Source of the DNA: Rhexocercosporidium sp. MPI-PUGE-AT-0058
Lineage: Eukaryota > Ascomycota > Leotiomycetes > Helotiales
Assembly: GCA_020746875.1 (NCBI GenBank)
Contig: JAGTJL010000012.1
Location: forward strand, 1,488,001-1,552,000
Direction of reading: 5' to 3'
Length of the DNA stretch: 64,000 bases
Shown here: piece by piece, positions 48,931-60,030 of the stretch
How the letters are laid out: the number at the start of each line of letters is the position of its first letter
Position numbering within the stretch: the stretch's first letter is position 1
Translations under genes and position numbers: made by a program
The notes under the pieces: generated by a model
What the model was told of the DNA's origin: nothing
Database searches by the model: none
Seen by the model: the letters and a program-made list of their open reading frames with translations, nothing else

Positions 48931-49945
48931 CTACTGACCAGTCAACCACGCCTTAGCATAAACATCCATACCCTGAACAAAACTAAACTTCTTCGGCTCC
49001 CATCCCAAAATCTGCCTCGCACGCCCCGAACTCACGTTCCCGCTACAACTCATAGCCTTCGCGAACAAATCCTCTCCACATCCCACTAATTCTAACTTAC
49101 CCTTGAACCCAAACTCCCTTCCTGCTGCAGACAAAATATCATGCATACTTTCCTGGCTCGTGACTAGATCGAAGACAGGGTATACGCCAGTGCCTGAGAT
49201 CAGAGGGAGTTTATCGATGGCAGCGTGGAAACCCGTGGCGACGTCATCGACGTGGATGAGTGCTGGTCTTGAGTCAAGCTCTGCTGGAATAGATACTATT
49301 TTGGAGTCATTCTGGGCGGCAGCGTGGACGGCCTGGAAGAGAGAAGTCCAGATTGCTGATGATCGGCCGTAGACGAGAGCTGGGCGAACGACCATCACAT
49401 CGAGGATGTCGGAAGAAGCCAGCACGGCTTGCTCGAGAGCTGGACGCCATGATGTGAGTGTTACGGGAGGTGATGGGGCGTTGAGCGCTGCGACTGGTGT
49501 CAAGTCATTCACAGGAGATTGGGAAGAGCCGTGGACCCAGGTTCCTCCGCAATATATGAATCCAAGCTTGGGGATACGGATTCCTGCGTCAGATGCAGCT
49601 GCAAGACGCTCGGCGCCGATCTTTTGGAGGAGGGCGAGGAGATCATAGGACTCTTTGTCGGCGCCGGCGACGTCGACGACGATGTTGATGTGGTGTGTCT
49701 CGATGGCTCGGGTTAGGACTTCTGTAGATGAGATGGCGCCGTGGAATGGGATGACTTCTTCACGCTCGAGGGACTTGGCTTTCTCGGGGGTTCTGGCGAG
49801 GCCGAAAACGCGGTCTGGGATAGGTTTTATCAGATTGGGTTTGAGTTGTAAGTGAGGTTTGCTTACGGTCACCGCCGCGAATGAGGCTACTGGTAAGAGC
49901 TTGGCCAATGTAGCCAGTGGCTCCTATCACGAGGACATTGACCAT
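48931..49945 (-). CDS. NAD(P)-dependent epimerase/reductase, extended or atypical SDR
   Basis: Two exons, 49945-49867 and 49814-48931 (52-nt intron, GTAAGC donor, CCAG acceptor), encode 320 residues. The Rossmann glycine motif GATGYIGQAL is at residues 8-17. The join yields GGDHRVFGLARTPEKAK, the normal strand-2 region of this subfamily. VVDVAGADK, FIYCGGTWVHG, VVRPALVYGRSSAIW and LIHVDDVATGFHAAI follow the NAD-dependent epimerase/dehydratase plan. A canonical YxxxK pair is not obvious, so it may be an atypical member. Substrate unknown. It lies between the Rei1-like gene and a PhyH-type oxygenase. Confidence 0.87.
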
Positions 49946-50749
49946 TGTGGGGAACTGAAAAGTCGATGTGGAAGGGGGAATGTTGGCTGGGAAGAGCGGA
50001 AAAGGTTCTATTTGAAATTGTCGAACTCAGAGTATCTCAGTGAGGACAGGGTTCGTATTTGTCAGGTCCCTATGGAGTTGTTGTCGAACGAGGAAGGGGC
50101 GGTTTGCCGATGCCGATGTTTATGTGGTGACACCTGAAAGCCCCAAACAAAAGTACCTTGACTTCGTTGTATAAACGCCTTGGAACATCTGCAATTTTGA
50201 TCGCATTTCCGAAGGATTTTTTTGGTACTTATATACCTTACGGCTCCCACGCTTAGGATAAGACAGTGGGGTTTCCATCGTGACCAACAGCCTCGCGGGT
50301 CATAATTTCATGGACAGATGCAGATCAGCGATTCTTTTGACTAGTGAGAATACCTATGAGGGTGGAAGCAACGAAGTAGAATGCTGACCTTGCAGCTTGG
50401 CGGACTTTGCAGTATTAAAAATTGCCTTAAAGCCGCCCCGCATCTTTAGTGTGACAGACGGGACGAAGTCTCACTTGTTGTCAAGTGATGAACTGGGGCA
50501 GTCGTGTGAGATCTGGCTGCCAGAGGAAGACTATCTTATATCCATGGATTTGTTTATCGCCGACGGCTTTTGTGATATGTGATCATAGTTGGGGTGGCTG
50601 CCATGGTCCCCGAGAATGGCGAGGTCAGGACTAACGGATGTATGTCGACCTCATCTAATCGGGAGTTACTAAGATCTTTCGGATGAAAAGCGTCTCCTAT
50701 TATCTGGAAGTATATTTTTCATTTTTGTTCAATCGCCATGATCAAGGGT
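49946..50749. other. Intergenic region
   Basis: 804 bp upstream of the SDR gene and downstream of the PhyH gene. Only frames under 100 codons; nothing convincing. Confidence 0.5.
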
Positions 50750-51814
50750 TCATTCTTCTAACGAGAATCCCACATCGGTATTCTCAGCTCCCAGCTTCAT
50801 CAACAATTTCCTCATCGCTAGAGCTCTCTCTTTCTCTTTGCCCTCAAGCCCACTCAAATCAATATCCTGAACCCACTCCCCAATGCCATGCTGCAGCACA
50901 TTTCTTGCCCTTAACCGACTGCCGTCTTTATGACCGATACTCCCGTGAAGGGTCATTCGTTCCTTGCTACTCACATACGCCCCTCGATGCAATATGTTAT
51001 TGTTGTAAAATACTGCATCTCCCGGCTTCATCTGGACTCTGATCTCTCCCGGGATGCCCTTTTCGAAAGGATCTGCATCTCGCTCTATCTGTGTTCTGGC
51101 TCGCTTGTGGCTTGCCGGAACGACTACTAATCAAGACTTCAGCATGTATATATTTCAATGTCCTAGGATCAGGATCGGGATCCACAAAGGGAAAGGATCC
51201 TGGTTCCAGATCACTGAGAATTCAAGGGCGGAAAGTTACATACTCAGACTGTCGTCCTCGTAGAGAGCGAGATTCCATTGAGCAGACCAGGCGGGTTGTC
51301 TTAAGCGTTCTAGTTCTTCCTCGGCGGTTGCTGTGGCAGGGATATCGTCTCTGTGCCATCTGAGTTCAAAATCTTTATCTGGTTTAATATTAGTTCTTAT
51401 TTTTTCAACTCCAAAGTCATGGGAGAATGACGAGAGCAACTTACCAGGTCGAATCAAGAGGTTGAACAACTCCATGACCAGATCTTCATCCTCACATTCC
51501 AACAGCTCCTTGACAATGGAAATGATTGGTGTCGAGAAGTAATTAGAAATGAAGGTCTTGGAGTGGGGAAGGTCGGGATGCATGAGGAACTGAACACCCC
51601 AGATCCCACCTTCAGCTGGATTTGCTCCTGGAGCGACGGTCCAAGGAGGGAACTGTTTGGGGAGTGTTCGGACAAAGGGCCACTTTCCTGAACGGGCAAC
51701 ATCGATTACTTCGGCACTGGCGTTACGGAGGGTGGTGATTTGTTCCGGCGTTAGGATGGAAGGGACGAGGACGAAACCATCTTGGTTGAGGGATTCGAGG
51801 TGGGCTGAAGACAT
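50750..51814 (-). CDS. Phytanoyl-CoA dioxygenase (PhyH) family protein
   Basis: Three exons, 51814-51445, 51378-51244 and 51126-50750, encode 293 residues. Donors are GTAAGT and GTATGT, acceptors CCAG and TTAG. The N-terminus LNQDGFVLVPSILTPEQI is the classic PhyH opening. The first iron ligands are in LRWHRDD (HxD), the second histidine in NILHRGAY, and the arginine for 2-oxoglutarate lies in the following MTLHGSIG region. VVPASHKRAR is formed by the last join. Intron 1 is exactly 66 nt and has no in-frame stop, so its retention would only insert 22 residues. Substrate unknown; many fungal members act on secondary metabolites or lipids. Confidence 0.9.
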
Positions 51815-52210
51815 GTTCTGAGCTTGAAGTTTGCAGAAATTTTGAATGATGATGCCGCTTATGTATTATGCTCCCTAACACTTGAACTTCGTCGCTGCTT
51901 ATATGAGGCTCCGAATCCTACCAAGGACTAGATCCACATTAGATGATAGAGAGGTGGGAATGTTGCAAGAGGCACAGAGAGAAACAGTGGATTGCTTGTT
52001 GCTTTCCCTTTGCTCGGAAGGGCGTTCACTACCACATGTGAAGCTTATGTTACCCCCGTTCTTCAAGAAAACGGTTGATTTAAACAACAGCATGTAACGT
52101 AACAAAATGGTCGATTGATCACTGGCTAAAATCGAGGTCAGACCTCGAAAGGTGGGGTAAGTATTATTAGCCACGTGACCCAAACCACCTCGTTGAGGAG
52201 ACCGATCCCA
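51815..52210. other. Intergenic region
   Basis: 396 bp between the PhyH start and the end of the ACT-domain gene; no further feature seen. Confidence 0.5.
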
Positions 52211-52805
52211 TCATCCTCGTCTCGACTCCCTGGCCAAAGTGTCTAACGCTTTCAGAGCCTCCTGCTCTTTACCCAGCGGTACAAAGCAATGATCATGGCT
52301 AACGTTTGGGTCAGTATGTGTTTTTGCTGCGTGTCTACCAAGGGCCACCACGGTGGGATCTTACAAAAATCCACTGACGGGATTGACACCAATGCCACTC
52401 TCGGTGAGCTTTGCACTGATAGCTGCCATGAATCCAACAGCCTCCAAGCTGGAATGGATATCCAATGTGATCATCTTGGATGGGAAGATATATTTCAGCT
52501 TCTGAGCTATGGCCGATTCTTCCGTGGTGATGACGGTGAGTCCTTCGGCCTGATATCCAGATTTTGAAGTCAGCTCCCGACTTCCACTTTGATTTCTTTC
52601 AAATGCCAATGTCTGGGGGGTTGGGGGGACATTGGAAGCACGGACTTGCCTCTCGAAAAAGCATTTGGACGAACAGTGACGCCGGAAGTGATTCGCCATT
52701 TGGAAGCGTAACGAATACGAACGTGTCAGGATGAAGTGACGGGTTGAGGGTTGAAAGCAGAGCTGCGAGGCTGGTTTCGCCCGGTGCTGAATTGGTTGTG
52801 GACAT
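52211..52805 (-). CDS. Small ACT-domain protein
   Basis: Three exons, 52805-52650, 52549-52365 and 52298-52211, encode 142 residues. The core AEGLTVITTEESA, MITLDIHSSLEAVGFMAAIS and GIGVNPVSGFFHDHCFVPLG is the ACT_7-like fold of small fungal and bacterial proteins thought to bind amino acids. The first intron (100 nt) starts with GC in GAG|GCAAGT and ends TCAG, so it is a GC-AG intron. No alternative GT donor keeps LFRE-AEGLTV in frame. The second (66 nt) is GTAAGA...TTAG. The 3' exon is short (29 codons with stop). The gene is divergent from the kinase gene at 52973 with 167 bp between start codons. Confidence 0.88.
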
Positions 52806-52972
52806 TGTAAGGAACTACAGGATTGTCTGGAGTTTCCTTGGTTATTGTTGGGCAAATTGGGTGACACAAGTATTTGTATTGTTCTGGTACAAACTCGGCA
52901 ACTACGAAGGGCGTGCAACCTCAAAATTTCGACATCGGCGCACGACTATCACAACACTAAGCCATCACCACA
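52806..52972. promoter_or_regulatory. 167-bp shared promoter of the ACT-domain and kinase genes
   Basis: Both start codons face outward from this very short segment, so the two transcripts probably share one promoter region. No TATA box is evident. Confidence 0.6.
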
Positions 52973-54391
52973 ATGGCGTCAACAATACGCACCGTCGATT
53001 CTAGATACGATGACAAGGATCCATTGTCCTTGTTGGGATTGATGAATGCATTTTTTCCGTCCTGGGAAAAGGTGGAAGTCAAAAGAATGACCGGAGGTGT
53101 GAACAATACAGTACGAAGAACCCCACCCGACAATTGTCAATGCTCCTCAACTTCTATGTTCTCTCAGACTCATCAATAGTTCTAACCCATCATAGCTCTT
53201 CAAAATAAGAAAGGCGGATTCCGAGTCGGATTCAGATTACCAAGATCTCGATGCTGAAGCAGCGTTGATTCGTGTATACGGTGGCAGTTCAGGCATCTTG
53301 GTTGACCGGGAGCGTACGTACTCCCTGCCCAAGAGTCGGCGAAAGGCTTGACCGATTTTACCATAGGGGAGCTCGAATGTCATGTCCTTCTACAAGAACA
53401 TGGCTTGGCACCTCGCATCATTGGACGGTTCCAAAACGGCTATGCCTACGGTTTTGTACCTGGCAAGGTCTGCTCGCCTGTGGAATTGGCTCTTGAACCT
53501 GTCTGGCGGGGTATTGCTGAGCGCAGTATGTATACTGCCAGGTCTTCAAACGTCACCAAAAGCCATGCTGACCTTTCCAAAGTGGCAGAGTGGCATGCCA
53601 CTTTACCGCTGCCGAGCCAGCATCGCTGAACATCTGGTCCGTCTTGAATAAGTGGATTACAGCGTTACCGACCTCCACTGAAGAACAGGCAGCCAAGCGG
53701 AATGACTTGATCGCCGAAGCTGGGATCCTCGTAGCACTTTTCTGCAAGAACAAAGTGCAAGATATGCCAGAGGTAAAACATTATTCGCGGTAGAGCGACT
53801 ACCTACTAATACATAGCAGCTTGTATTTGCACATTGCGATCTTCTAGCTGGAAATATTGTCATCAAACCCAGGGATGACAATGATGGCTCACTCCGAACT
53901 GTCGAACAGGTCGATTTCATCGACTTCGAATACGCAATGTCGGCACCAGCCACTTTCGATATAGCCTGCCACTTCTCGGAATGGGTTGGATTTGAGTGCG
54001 ACTATACCCTTCTCCCCTCGCAGTCGGTACGAAGGCAATTCTTGTTGCAGTACATGTCAACGTACAATGAATTGTGTGGCCCCGATAGGAAGATCAGAGA
54101 CGTCGACGAACTATGCGCTGAAGTGGATAGGTTCCGAGGAGTGCCTGGATTTTTCTGGTAAGATTGACCGATACAAATGAGCCAAATGGCAGCGAATCTA
54201 ACTCGAGTTATTATAGGGGCATCGGTGCTCTTATACAAGCCCAGGTGTCTAAGATGGACTTCGATTTCACCAAGTACGCCGACCTACGAATCACAGAATA
54301 CATGGATTGGAAGGCCGAAATGAATGGCTCGAGGGAGAAGTCGGGCAAGGAGAAGCCTGTTCGGGAGCAGCAGTGGGCTAAGAAGGATTGA
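52973..54391 (+). CDS. Ethanolamine/choline kinase, with an ambiguous fourth exon
   Basis: Exons 52973-53110, 53196-53313, 53367-53525, 53591-53772, 53820-54157 and 54217-54391 give 369 residues. Family landmarks: RMTGGVNNTLFKIR (ATP loop), ILVDRERE, GLAPRIIGRFQNG, FVPGKV, AHCDLLAGNIV (Brenner motif), VDFIDFEYAM and the C-terminal EYMDWKAEM. It should phosphorylate ethanolamine or choline in the Kennedy pathway; the ethanolamine type is favoured. The oddity is exon 4. Starting at 53583 would give the conserved MAEWHATLPLP, but that frame stops at 53616-53618. Starting 8 nt later, at the acceptor ending 53590, keeps the frame but replaces EWHA by ACHF. Either a base is missing or the second acceptor is used. 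Exon 5 has a CAG/TAG tandem acceptor. Confidence 0.85.
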
Positions 54392-54608
54392 TTGTAAGGA
54401 CAAGAGCAGCCAAACTCACAGGACATGGATTGTGAAATATTGCTTACGACGGTATCGATTCTTATCTTCTGGTTGAGCGGACTGCTGGCAATGGCCACCG
54501 AAGGATGGAATAAATATGGATCATAGCCGTCACTAAAAATATTCACTAGTAGAAAAGCAGATTCTTTGTAGTTACTCGAAAATATAATTTTATACCGGAA
54601 CGGCCACT

Positions 54609-56176
54609 TTACATTCTTGCAGAAATTCCATCAACCATGCCCAACGCAACCCGAGCATCCAAGATCAAATCGTCATGGACTCCCCCCTCAGCAGCAAGAC
54701 GAAGCTGAAGATCCTTCCCGGGTCTCATTGGAAACTTCTTCTTCATGAGACCTTTATTCTGCTGTACCATGTCTAGCCAAGCCTTCCGCTGACTTTCAGG
54801 GACAGATCCCTTCCTCGAAGCCACCTTACAATTCACAAAAGATTGTGCTGCGACCTCAAAGCCGTCCCTGCCACAGAGATCAAGACACACGGAATTCAAT
54901 CCATCGCCATAAACCTGATCTGGGGCATTGAGCTTCGATACCAGACACGAAAGACTAGCGATGGATGCCAAAGCCGGACCCAGCCCAACGCTTTCAACGT
55001 CCGCGGTATTGGGAGTGTATACCACGCCCCATGTGTTGCAGCAGCAATCCTTAGGAGATCCTTCTCATCGAGCATCATTCTTGAGCCCTTGACCCCAGAA
55101 CAAAGGGGCACGCCACCCAAGAAGCGAATGTTGTCCGTTAATCCCGCTTCTTGAGCCAGGAGGTGCAACTCTGCTGCGTATTCTAGATCCTCCTCCGGAT
55201 CTCCAAAAATCAACAAGTATGGTACTGCCAAACCTCGCTTAATCGAAACACTCTTGACTGCGGCCAGAGCCCGTATGGATATCTCGATCCCCTTCACTGG
55301 AAAGATGCGATTCGGGCAAAGCAAAATAGGACGCCCAGCAAGAACACCATGCAGTACACCTATTCCTGAGAGAAATTTGGAAACAATACTCGGTCCTTGG
55401 ATTGAAATATCATTGTTCGATAATAGGGGCAAGACATTTGGCACAACAAGCGGCCACAAATCGGTCGGATACAACCTTGTCTCCGGCAGCAAAACCTCCG
55501 AGACAATAGCCCAAATATGCCACGCTACAGCCTGTGGAACAAGAGTGAACTCATTTGGCCTCAGCGAATATACGCGCTCGTCATTCTCATGCACAGCATA
55601 GCTGCTCAGCAAGTCATGGTCCCAGAACAGCACGCCGCCATATCGTCCACTTCCATTTCCCCATCGCAGCTCAGCAGCTTTATGGAGAGCCATTGTCACA
55701 GGAACGGCGTCCGAGAGCGTCATGTTGACTGCGCAAACCCAATCGACACCATTCTCTTCGAACCATCTTTCGAAATGCTGTTGATATGGAATCTTTATAG
55801 CATCGATACGTTCATATAGCTCAACTTTCTGCTTAGCATCCAGCAATTCAGGCCGTGCTACTTCCCTCCTGATCCGCAATAGCTCTTCTCCGTACCCTCG
55901 ATATGTCACTGGTGTTGCATTCGTGACGGACAGCCATGGAGGATAGAACGTCTCTTTTGGTCCGCCAGGGAAGAACATGGCTTTGTCTGGGCGCCAGGAA
56001 TATCCTAGATCAGTGGCAACGGGGTAGTTGACGAGTTGTGGACAGGAGGGTGTTTGGCTCATTAGGTCTAGGACGTTGCGGAAGGTTGTGAGGAGGCCGC
56101 TGATGGTGAGGCCGTCACCACTTATTAGGGCGAGATTGATGTCTTTATTGCTTCGCTTGGAATTCTTTGATGCCAT
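54609..56176 (-). pseudogene. GT4-like glycosyltransferase interrupted by an apparent frameshift
   Basis: From ATG 56176 the frame runs to about 55030, then similarity continues in another frame to the stop at 54609. The shift falls near 55025-55032, in a GGGG stretch after AAATH: the old frame reads AWYTLPIP and the other frame reads VVYTPNTADVESVGLGPAL. The total of 1568 nt is one base short of 523 codons. Landmarks of a GT-B glycosyltransferase are NLALISGDGLTISGL, LLFPNRIFPVKG-type text (LCPNRIFPVKGIEISI), NIRFLGGVPL and the ESVGLGPAL region resembling the EX7E motif of GT4. No intron fits the change. It may be a sequencing or assembly deletion in a functional gene rather than a true pseudogene. 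Confidence 0.7.
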
Positions 56177-58022
56177 TATTGCGTATCAAACTTTGAACTC
56201 GCGGGATTGATGTACTCAGTCGTGGTCTTGGCACACAAAACACAGATAGATGATCTCTAGAAGCTCTAGAAGAGACGTAGCAGGAGAACTTCTCATTTCA
56301 AAATCCACATCTTCTCATGAGCAGTGCTGTACTTTCAAGATATATATGTGCAGCCCATCCCTAACCCAAGCATTCATTTCCCGCTCAATCATCCTCCCTT
56401 TCAATCATCTTCCCGCAATCCTCAGCCTCTTTACCTAAACCCACTACAAATCCCCTTCTCAAAGACAAAATGCACAGAAGCCTTGATAAGCTCTCTCGGA
56501 ATGATTGGCCGTCTCGTGATTCTGGTATCACGATCCGGTGTTGCACAGCAGCTGCCCCTCGCTTTTTTTTGGGGTCCCGTTTCCTCCTGTCTTGTCATGT
56601 CGTGGTTTGGTATGTTGTAGAACCTTTTGCTGTGCAACTTTTGACACATTGGGTTGAGTCTACGTGGGGTGTCATTGAAGATCGAAAAAGGGGGTCGTTG
56701 CTGTTGTGTATGGTGAGATAGATGATGGGACGGTAGGATTAGTTGAGCTTGAGGTGGAGGCTGGAAGGCCATGTCGAGTACTTGAAGAGCAGGAGACTTG
56801 AAGATGTTTGGGCAGTCATGACCATGATGTAATTTCACTTCTTGTCATTCGAGCCTCCCAAAATATGTAATAAGAGCGAGTTCAGGTTCTGGAGCGAATG
56901 CTGATCGGTTCTTTCAGCACTCATCTAAGTGGGCAAGCGTTATGTGGCTGGTTCAACAACAGCCTTTGGATGTACAGATCAGATATCTCAACTTGTCAAG
57001 TTCTCGAAATTCTGTTCTATCATTTCTACGTTCGAAGCTCGCCTTTCAATGTGCTTTGATATTTCAAATGAATCTGGTCGAGGATTGTGCCTTGATACGT
57101 CGCTGTTTGGCTCATCAATTCTACCCTAGTACTCGATTTCTAGAAAATCTGCTAGCTTACTTCAGATAAACTTCGACTGCAAAAGCTAACTCATGCTTGA
57201 CCAAGAAGTAGCTGGAGCTCAGCTAGTACAGAAGGCTGTCAACATTAGTAAGAGTCCACTGGCGAACTGGCCACCAAGGAGAAGCTGACTACCTCCCCCT
57301 TCCCCTTCCTGACACAACTGCGCTTTTAGAGTAGGACAAATACAAAATTTCGTCACTTGACTTCCTCGAAGCATTGCGTCATGCCAGACTCTATCAGCCC
57401 GCTGATGGGGATACCAAATCGCTTCATCACAAGATTTAGCTGCCAGCTTTGATAAGAACAACCTCAGTTTAACAACTCTACCTCTTTAATTGGTCCTGTC
57501 ATCGGAGAAGCAATGTTAACTACATCTGCAAGACGAGGTTTTTTTCCTTCGGTCGAGAAGTCCTCTTGGGAAGTGAGTGGTGGAATATTTCGAGCTGAAG
57601 ACATTCCTTTTGCCTCGAATTATGCTCAGCTGCCAAGTGGCCGACATTTTACATGCCAAAGATCTTCTCTAGCATACTAAGACAATCCAGAATGTTAGAT
57701 GTGTACCACCAGTTTCGAGTCTAAACTCACTTGGTATATGAAACATCCTGTTCGGAACTAATGAGTAGCTATAAATATATTTTTTTGAATATCTTATTCA
57801 GGTATGTAAACTATCAACTTACTTCTCGCACCGGGAAAACCAAATCCCACCATTCTTGGCAACCTCCTGGTTCATCTCGATTTTGCAAAAACAAGCTTAT
57901 TACATGAAGAGGTGTAGCAAGCGGAGTAATGCATGTACGCGGCAATGGACAAACTTTCGGCACAGATCAGCCACAGATCCGACTTGAAAGTATAAAACCC
58001 CTCAATCATATGATTCTCCATC
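56177..58022. other. Intergenic region
   Basis: 1.85 kb upstream of the glycosyltransferase and of a small ORF. Frames up to 135 codons occur on both strands but none has recognisable features or splice partners. Nothing else seen. Confidence 0.45.
57991..57997 (+). promoter_or_regulatory. TATAAAA element before the small ORF
   Basis: TATAAAA ends 25 bp before the ATG at 58023. That leaves almost no leader, so either the leader is minimal or the element serves a transcript starting inside the ORF. Confidence 0.35.
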
Positions 58023-58247
58023 ATGTCTTACAACTTGGATCCTACAGATCGAGTACCACGGAGTCCAACAGCTGAGATACCGTCGGAGCGACCGGGTCAA
58101 AGCCAGCCACCGAAAGGGGTACAAGTACAACCCCAATATGAAGCGACTTGTGCAGCGAATCTAAACATAGGACCTCCCTCAAGTTCCGCATCCTCTTCTA
58201 GAATAAAGAACCCTAAGGCAGAGCAGAAATTTCTCTGCTGCTATTAG
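58023..58247 (+). CDS. Possible small protein of 74 residues
   Basis: A single-exon frame from ATG 58023 to TAG. The product is polar and Pro/Ser/Gln-rich (SERPGQSQPPKGVQVQPQYE) and ends KFLCCY, where the two cysteines could be lipidated. A TATAAAA lies just upstream. No family is recognised, and the length is within chance. Called only because start, TATA element and a non-random C-terminus coincide. Confidence 0.35.
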   Translation: MSYNLDPTDRVPRSPTAEIPSERPGQSQPPKGVQVQPQYEATCAANLNIGPPSSSASSSRIKNPKAEQKFLCCY

Positions 58248-58580
58248 GCTCAGCCGTAGCTAGCTTGGCCTTCCAATAAAAATCCGGGGTATAAATCACT
58301 TGTTAGTTTTGACTATCTTGGCTAATATCGCACTCCTCTCGCCAAGAGGGTTCGTATTTGCAGACCCGAAATCAGCCTGGACAACCACGCCTCCCCGGCA
58401 ATATCCCCGAACAGTGAAACAGGGACAGAAAACTCTATAAAAACCATGGAATGAGAACATATTAATTGTCTCTTATCTCAAGAGATCGGATCCACCAGAT
58501 CCTCCATATCTAGAGCAGCCCTTCTTCAGAATAGGATTTGTCTGCTTCAACATCAGATTTTGATATCCTGTTTCTGCATT
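58248..58580. other. Promoter region of the cysteine-repeat gene
   Basis: 333 bp without coding potential, with a TATA element at 58436. Confidence 0.5.
58436..58443 (+). promoter_or_regulatory. TATA box of the cysteine-repeat gene
   Basis: TATAAAAA lies 138 bp upstream of the ATG at 58581, consistent with a leader of about 100 nt. Confidence 0.5.
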
Positions 58581-60030
58581 ATGCGCTTCCAGGCCGTGTT
58601 CTTCCTGGCAGCATGGCTGACAGGTACAATCGCTCTTCCTAGTCCGGATAATGCAGCCCTATCTACCAGTAGGTCATCCCGCCCCCAGCCCCCTTCATCT
58701 GATCAAATGCTAATATATCACAGTCCCGAAACCTGCCAAGGCACCCACGGGAAACTGCTTGAAAACCGGAATGCTATGTATCGCCGAGAAGCGACTTGTG
58801 TATAACGAGACGACCGGCATGTGTGGATGTGAGTGGATTCCCGGACTTGAACCAATTGGGACAACAAACTCGAGACGAAGTGTCGATCCTACAACGTGCC
58901 CGACTGTTCGCTGCAAAGACAAATACCATCCTGTCTACTACGTAGACAAGACGCACTGCACATGCGAGCCAGATTATCCAGACCCATCTACTTGCCCGAC
59001 AATCAAATGTACTTCTTCAACACGACCAGTCTACCATCCAGAAACGGAAAGCTGCTCCTGTGAGCCGATACCGCTTGAGTGTCCCAACTCGATCTTCTGT
59101 GCAGCAGGATGCCACAAAATACAGGACCCGTCAACCAAGAAGTGTGGCTGTCAAGTCACTAATCCGATTCCAAAGACATGCCCACAATTCAAATGTCTCG
59201 AAAATCACCATGTTGTCTACCATCCTGATACGGATAAATGCGGCTGCGACGCTGACTGTCCGGACCTGATGTGTATCGCAGAGCAGCGAGTGACATACAA
59301 CTATACCACCAATAGTTGTAGCTGCAAATACATTCCTGGTCTAGAGCCATCGCCAATCAAAGCGCGTGATGCAGAGACATACCCCCTCACACCTCCCTCG
59401 CCAGCCCCAACGAAGGCGATAACCCCTTCTACATGCTCGAATATCATGTGTATTTCCGAGCAACATCCTGTTGTTGACGAGAAGACTGGAAAGTGCAAGT
59501 GTGAATGGATCACTGGCTTCGGACCAACACCCATCAAATCCAAATGTCCTGACACTTTCTGTATTTCAGAACAACGACCAACATACAATACCACGACAGA
59601 GAAGTGCACCTGCGAATGGATACCAGGCCTTAAACCCGGCGAGCCCTCAACCCTCCTTGTTGCACGCGCAACTCCCACCAGAGGCGTCCCATCCGGCTGT
59701 TCAGGTGTCATGTGCATTCCCGAGATGCACCCCGTATTCAACGAAACCACTGGCAGATGCGAATGCGAATGGATGGACATCTTCAAGCCTCCCATCGCTA
59801 GCTGGACTTCGAGCCATCCGGTCGTCTCTTCAACGGCACTTCCAACATCAACTAGATTCACTCAGATCAGTGCGCGTCCAACACTACCTCCTATCGGACC
59901 GAGTTGTTTCAAGCCAGGGACTTACTGTGTACCGGAGATGCAACCGGTGTTCAATGCTACGAGTGGAAGGTGTGAGTGTGAATGGATTCCTGGGTTGGGT
60001 CCTAGTGGCCCTGCTACGACCACAGCTTGA
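58581..60030 (+). CDS. Secreted protein of about ten tandem cysteine-rich repeats
   Basis: Two exons, 58581-58668 and 58724-60030 (55-nt intron, GTAGGT donor, GCTAAT branch-like site, ACAG acceptor), encode 464 residues. Residues 1-~18 are a signal peptide (FQAVFFLAAWLTGTIA). From residue 41 on there are about ten copies of a ~30-residue unit, C-x(4-6)-C-x(12-16)-C-x-C, with a PVYN..TG core and often a CEWIPGL ending. Examples are CIAEKRLVYNETTGMCGCEW and CIPEMHPVFNETTGRCECEW. Units 1 and 6-10 keep the ending; units 2-5 diverge. Two Thr/Pro/Ser linkers interrupt the array. N-glycosylation sequons (NETT, NATS, NTTT) recur. I know no named domain with this pattern. It is probably a disulfide-rich wall or extracellular protein. 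Confidence 0.88.

Noticed and set aside
59301..59861. 186-codon minus-strand frame with repeated segments
   Set aside because: Its repeats are the reverse complement of the cysteine repeats of the plus-strand gene.
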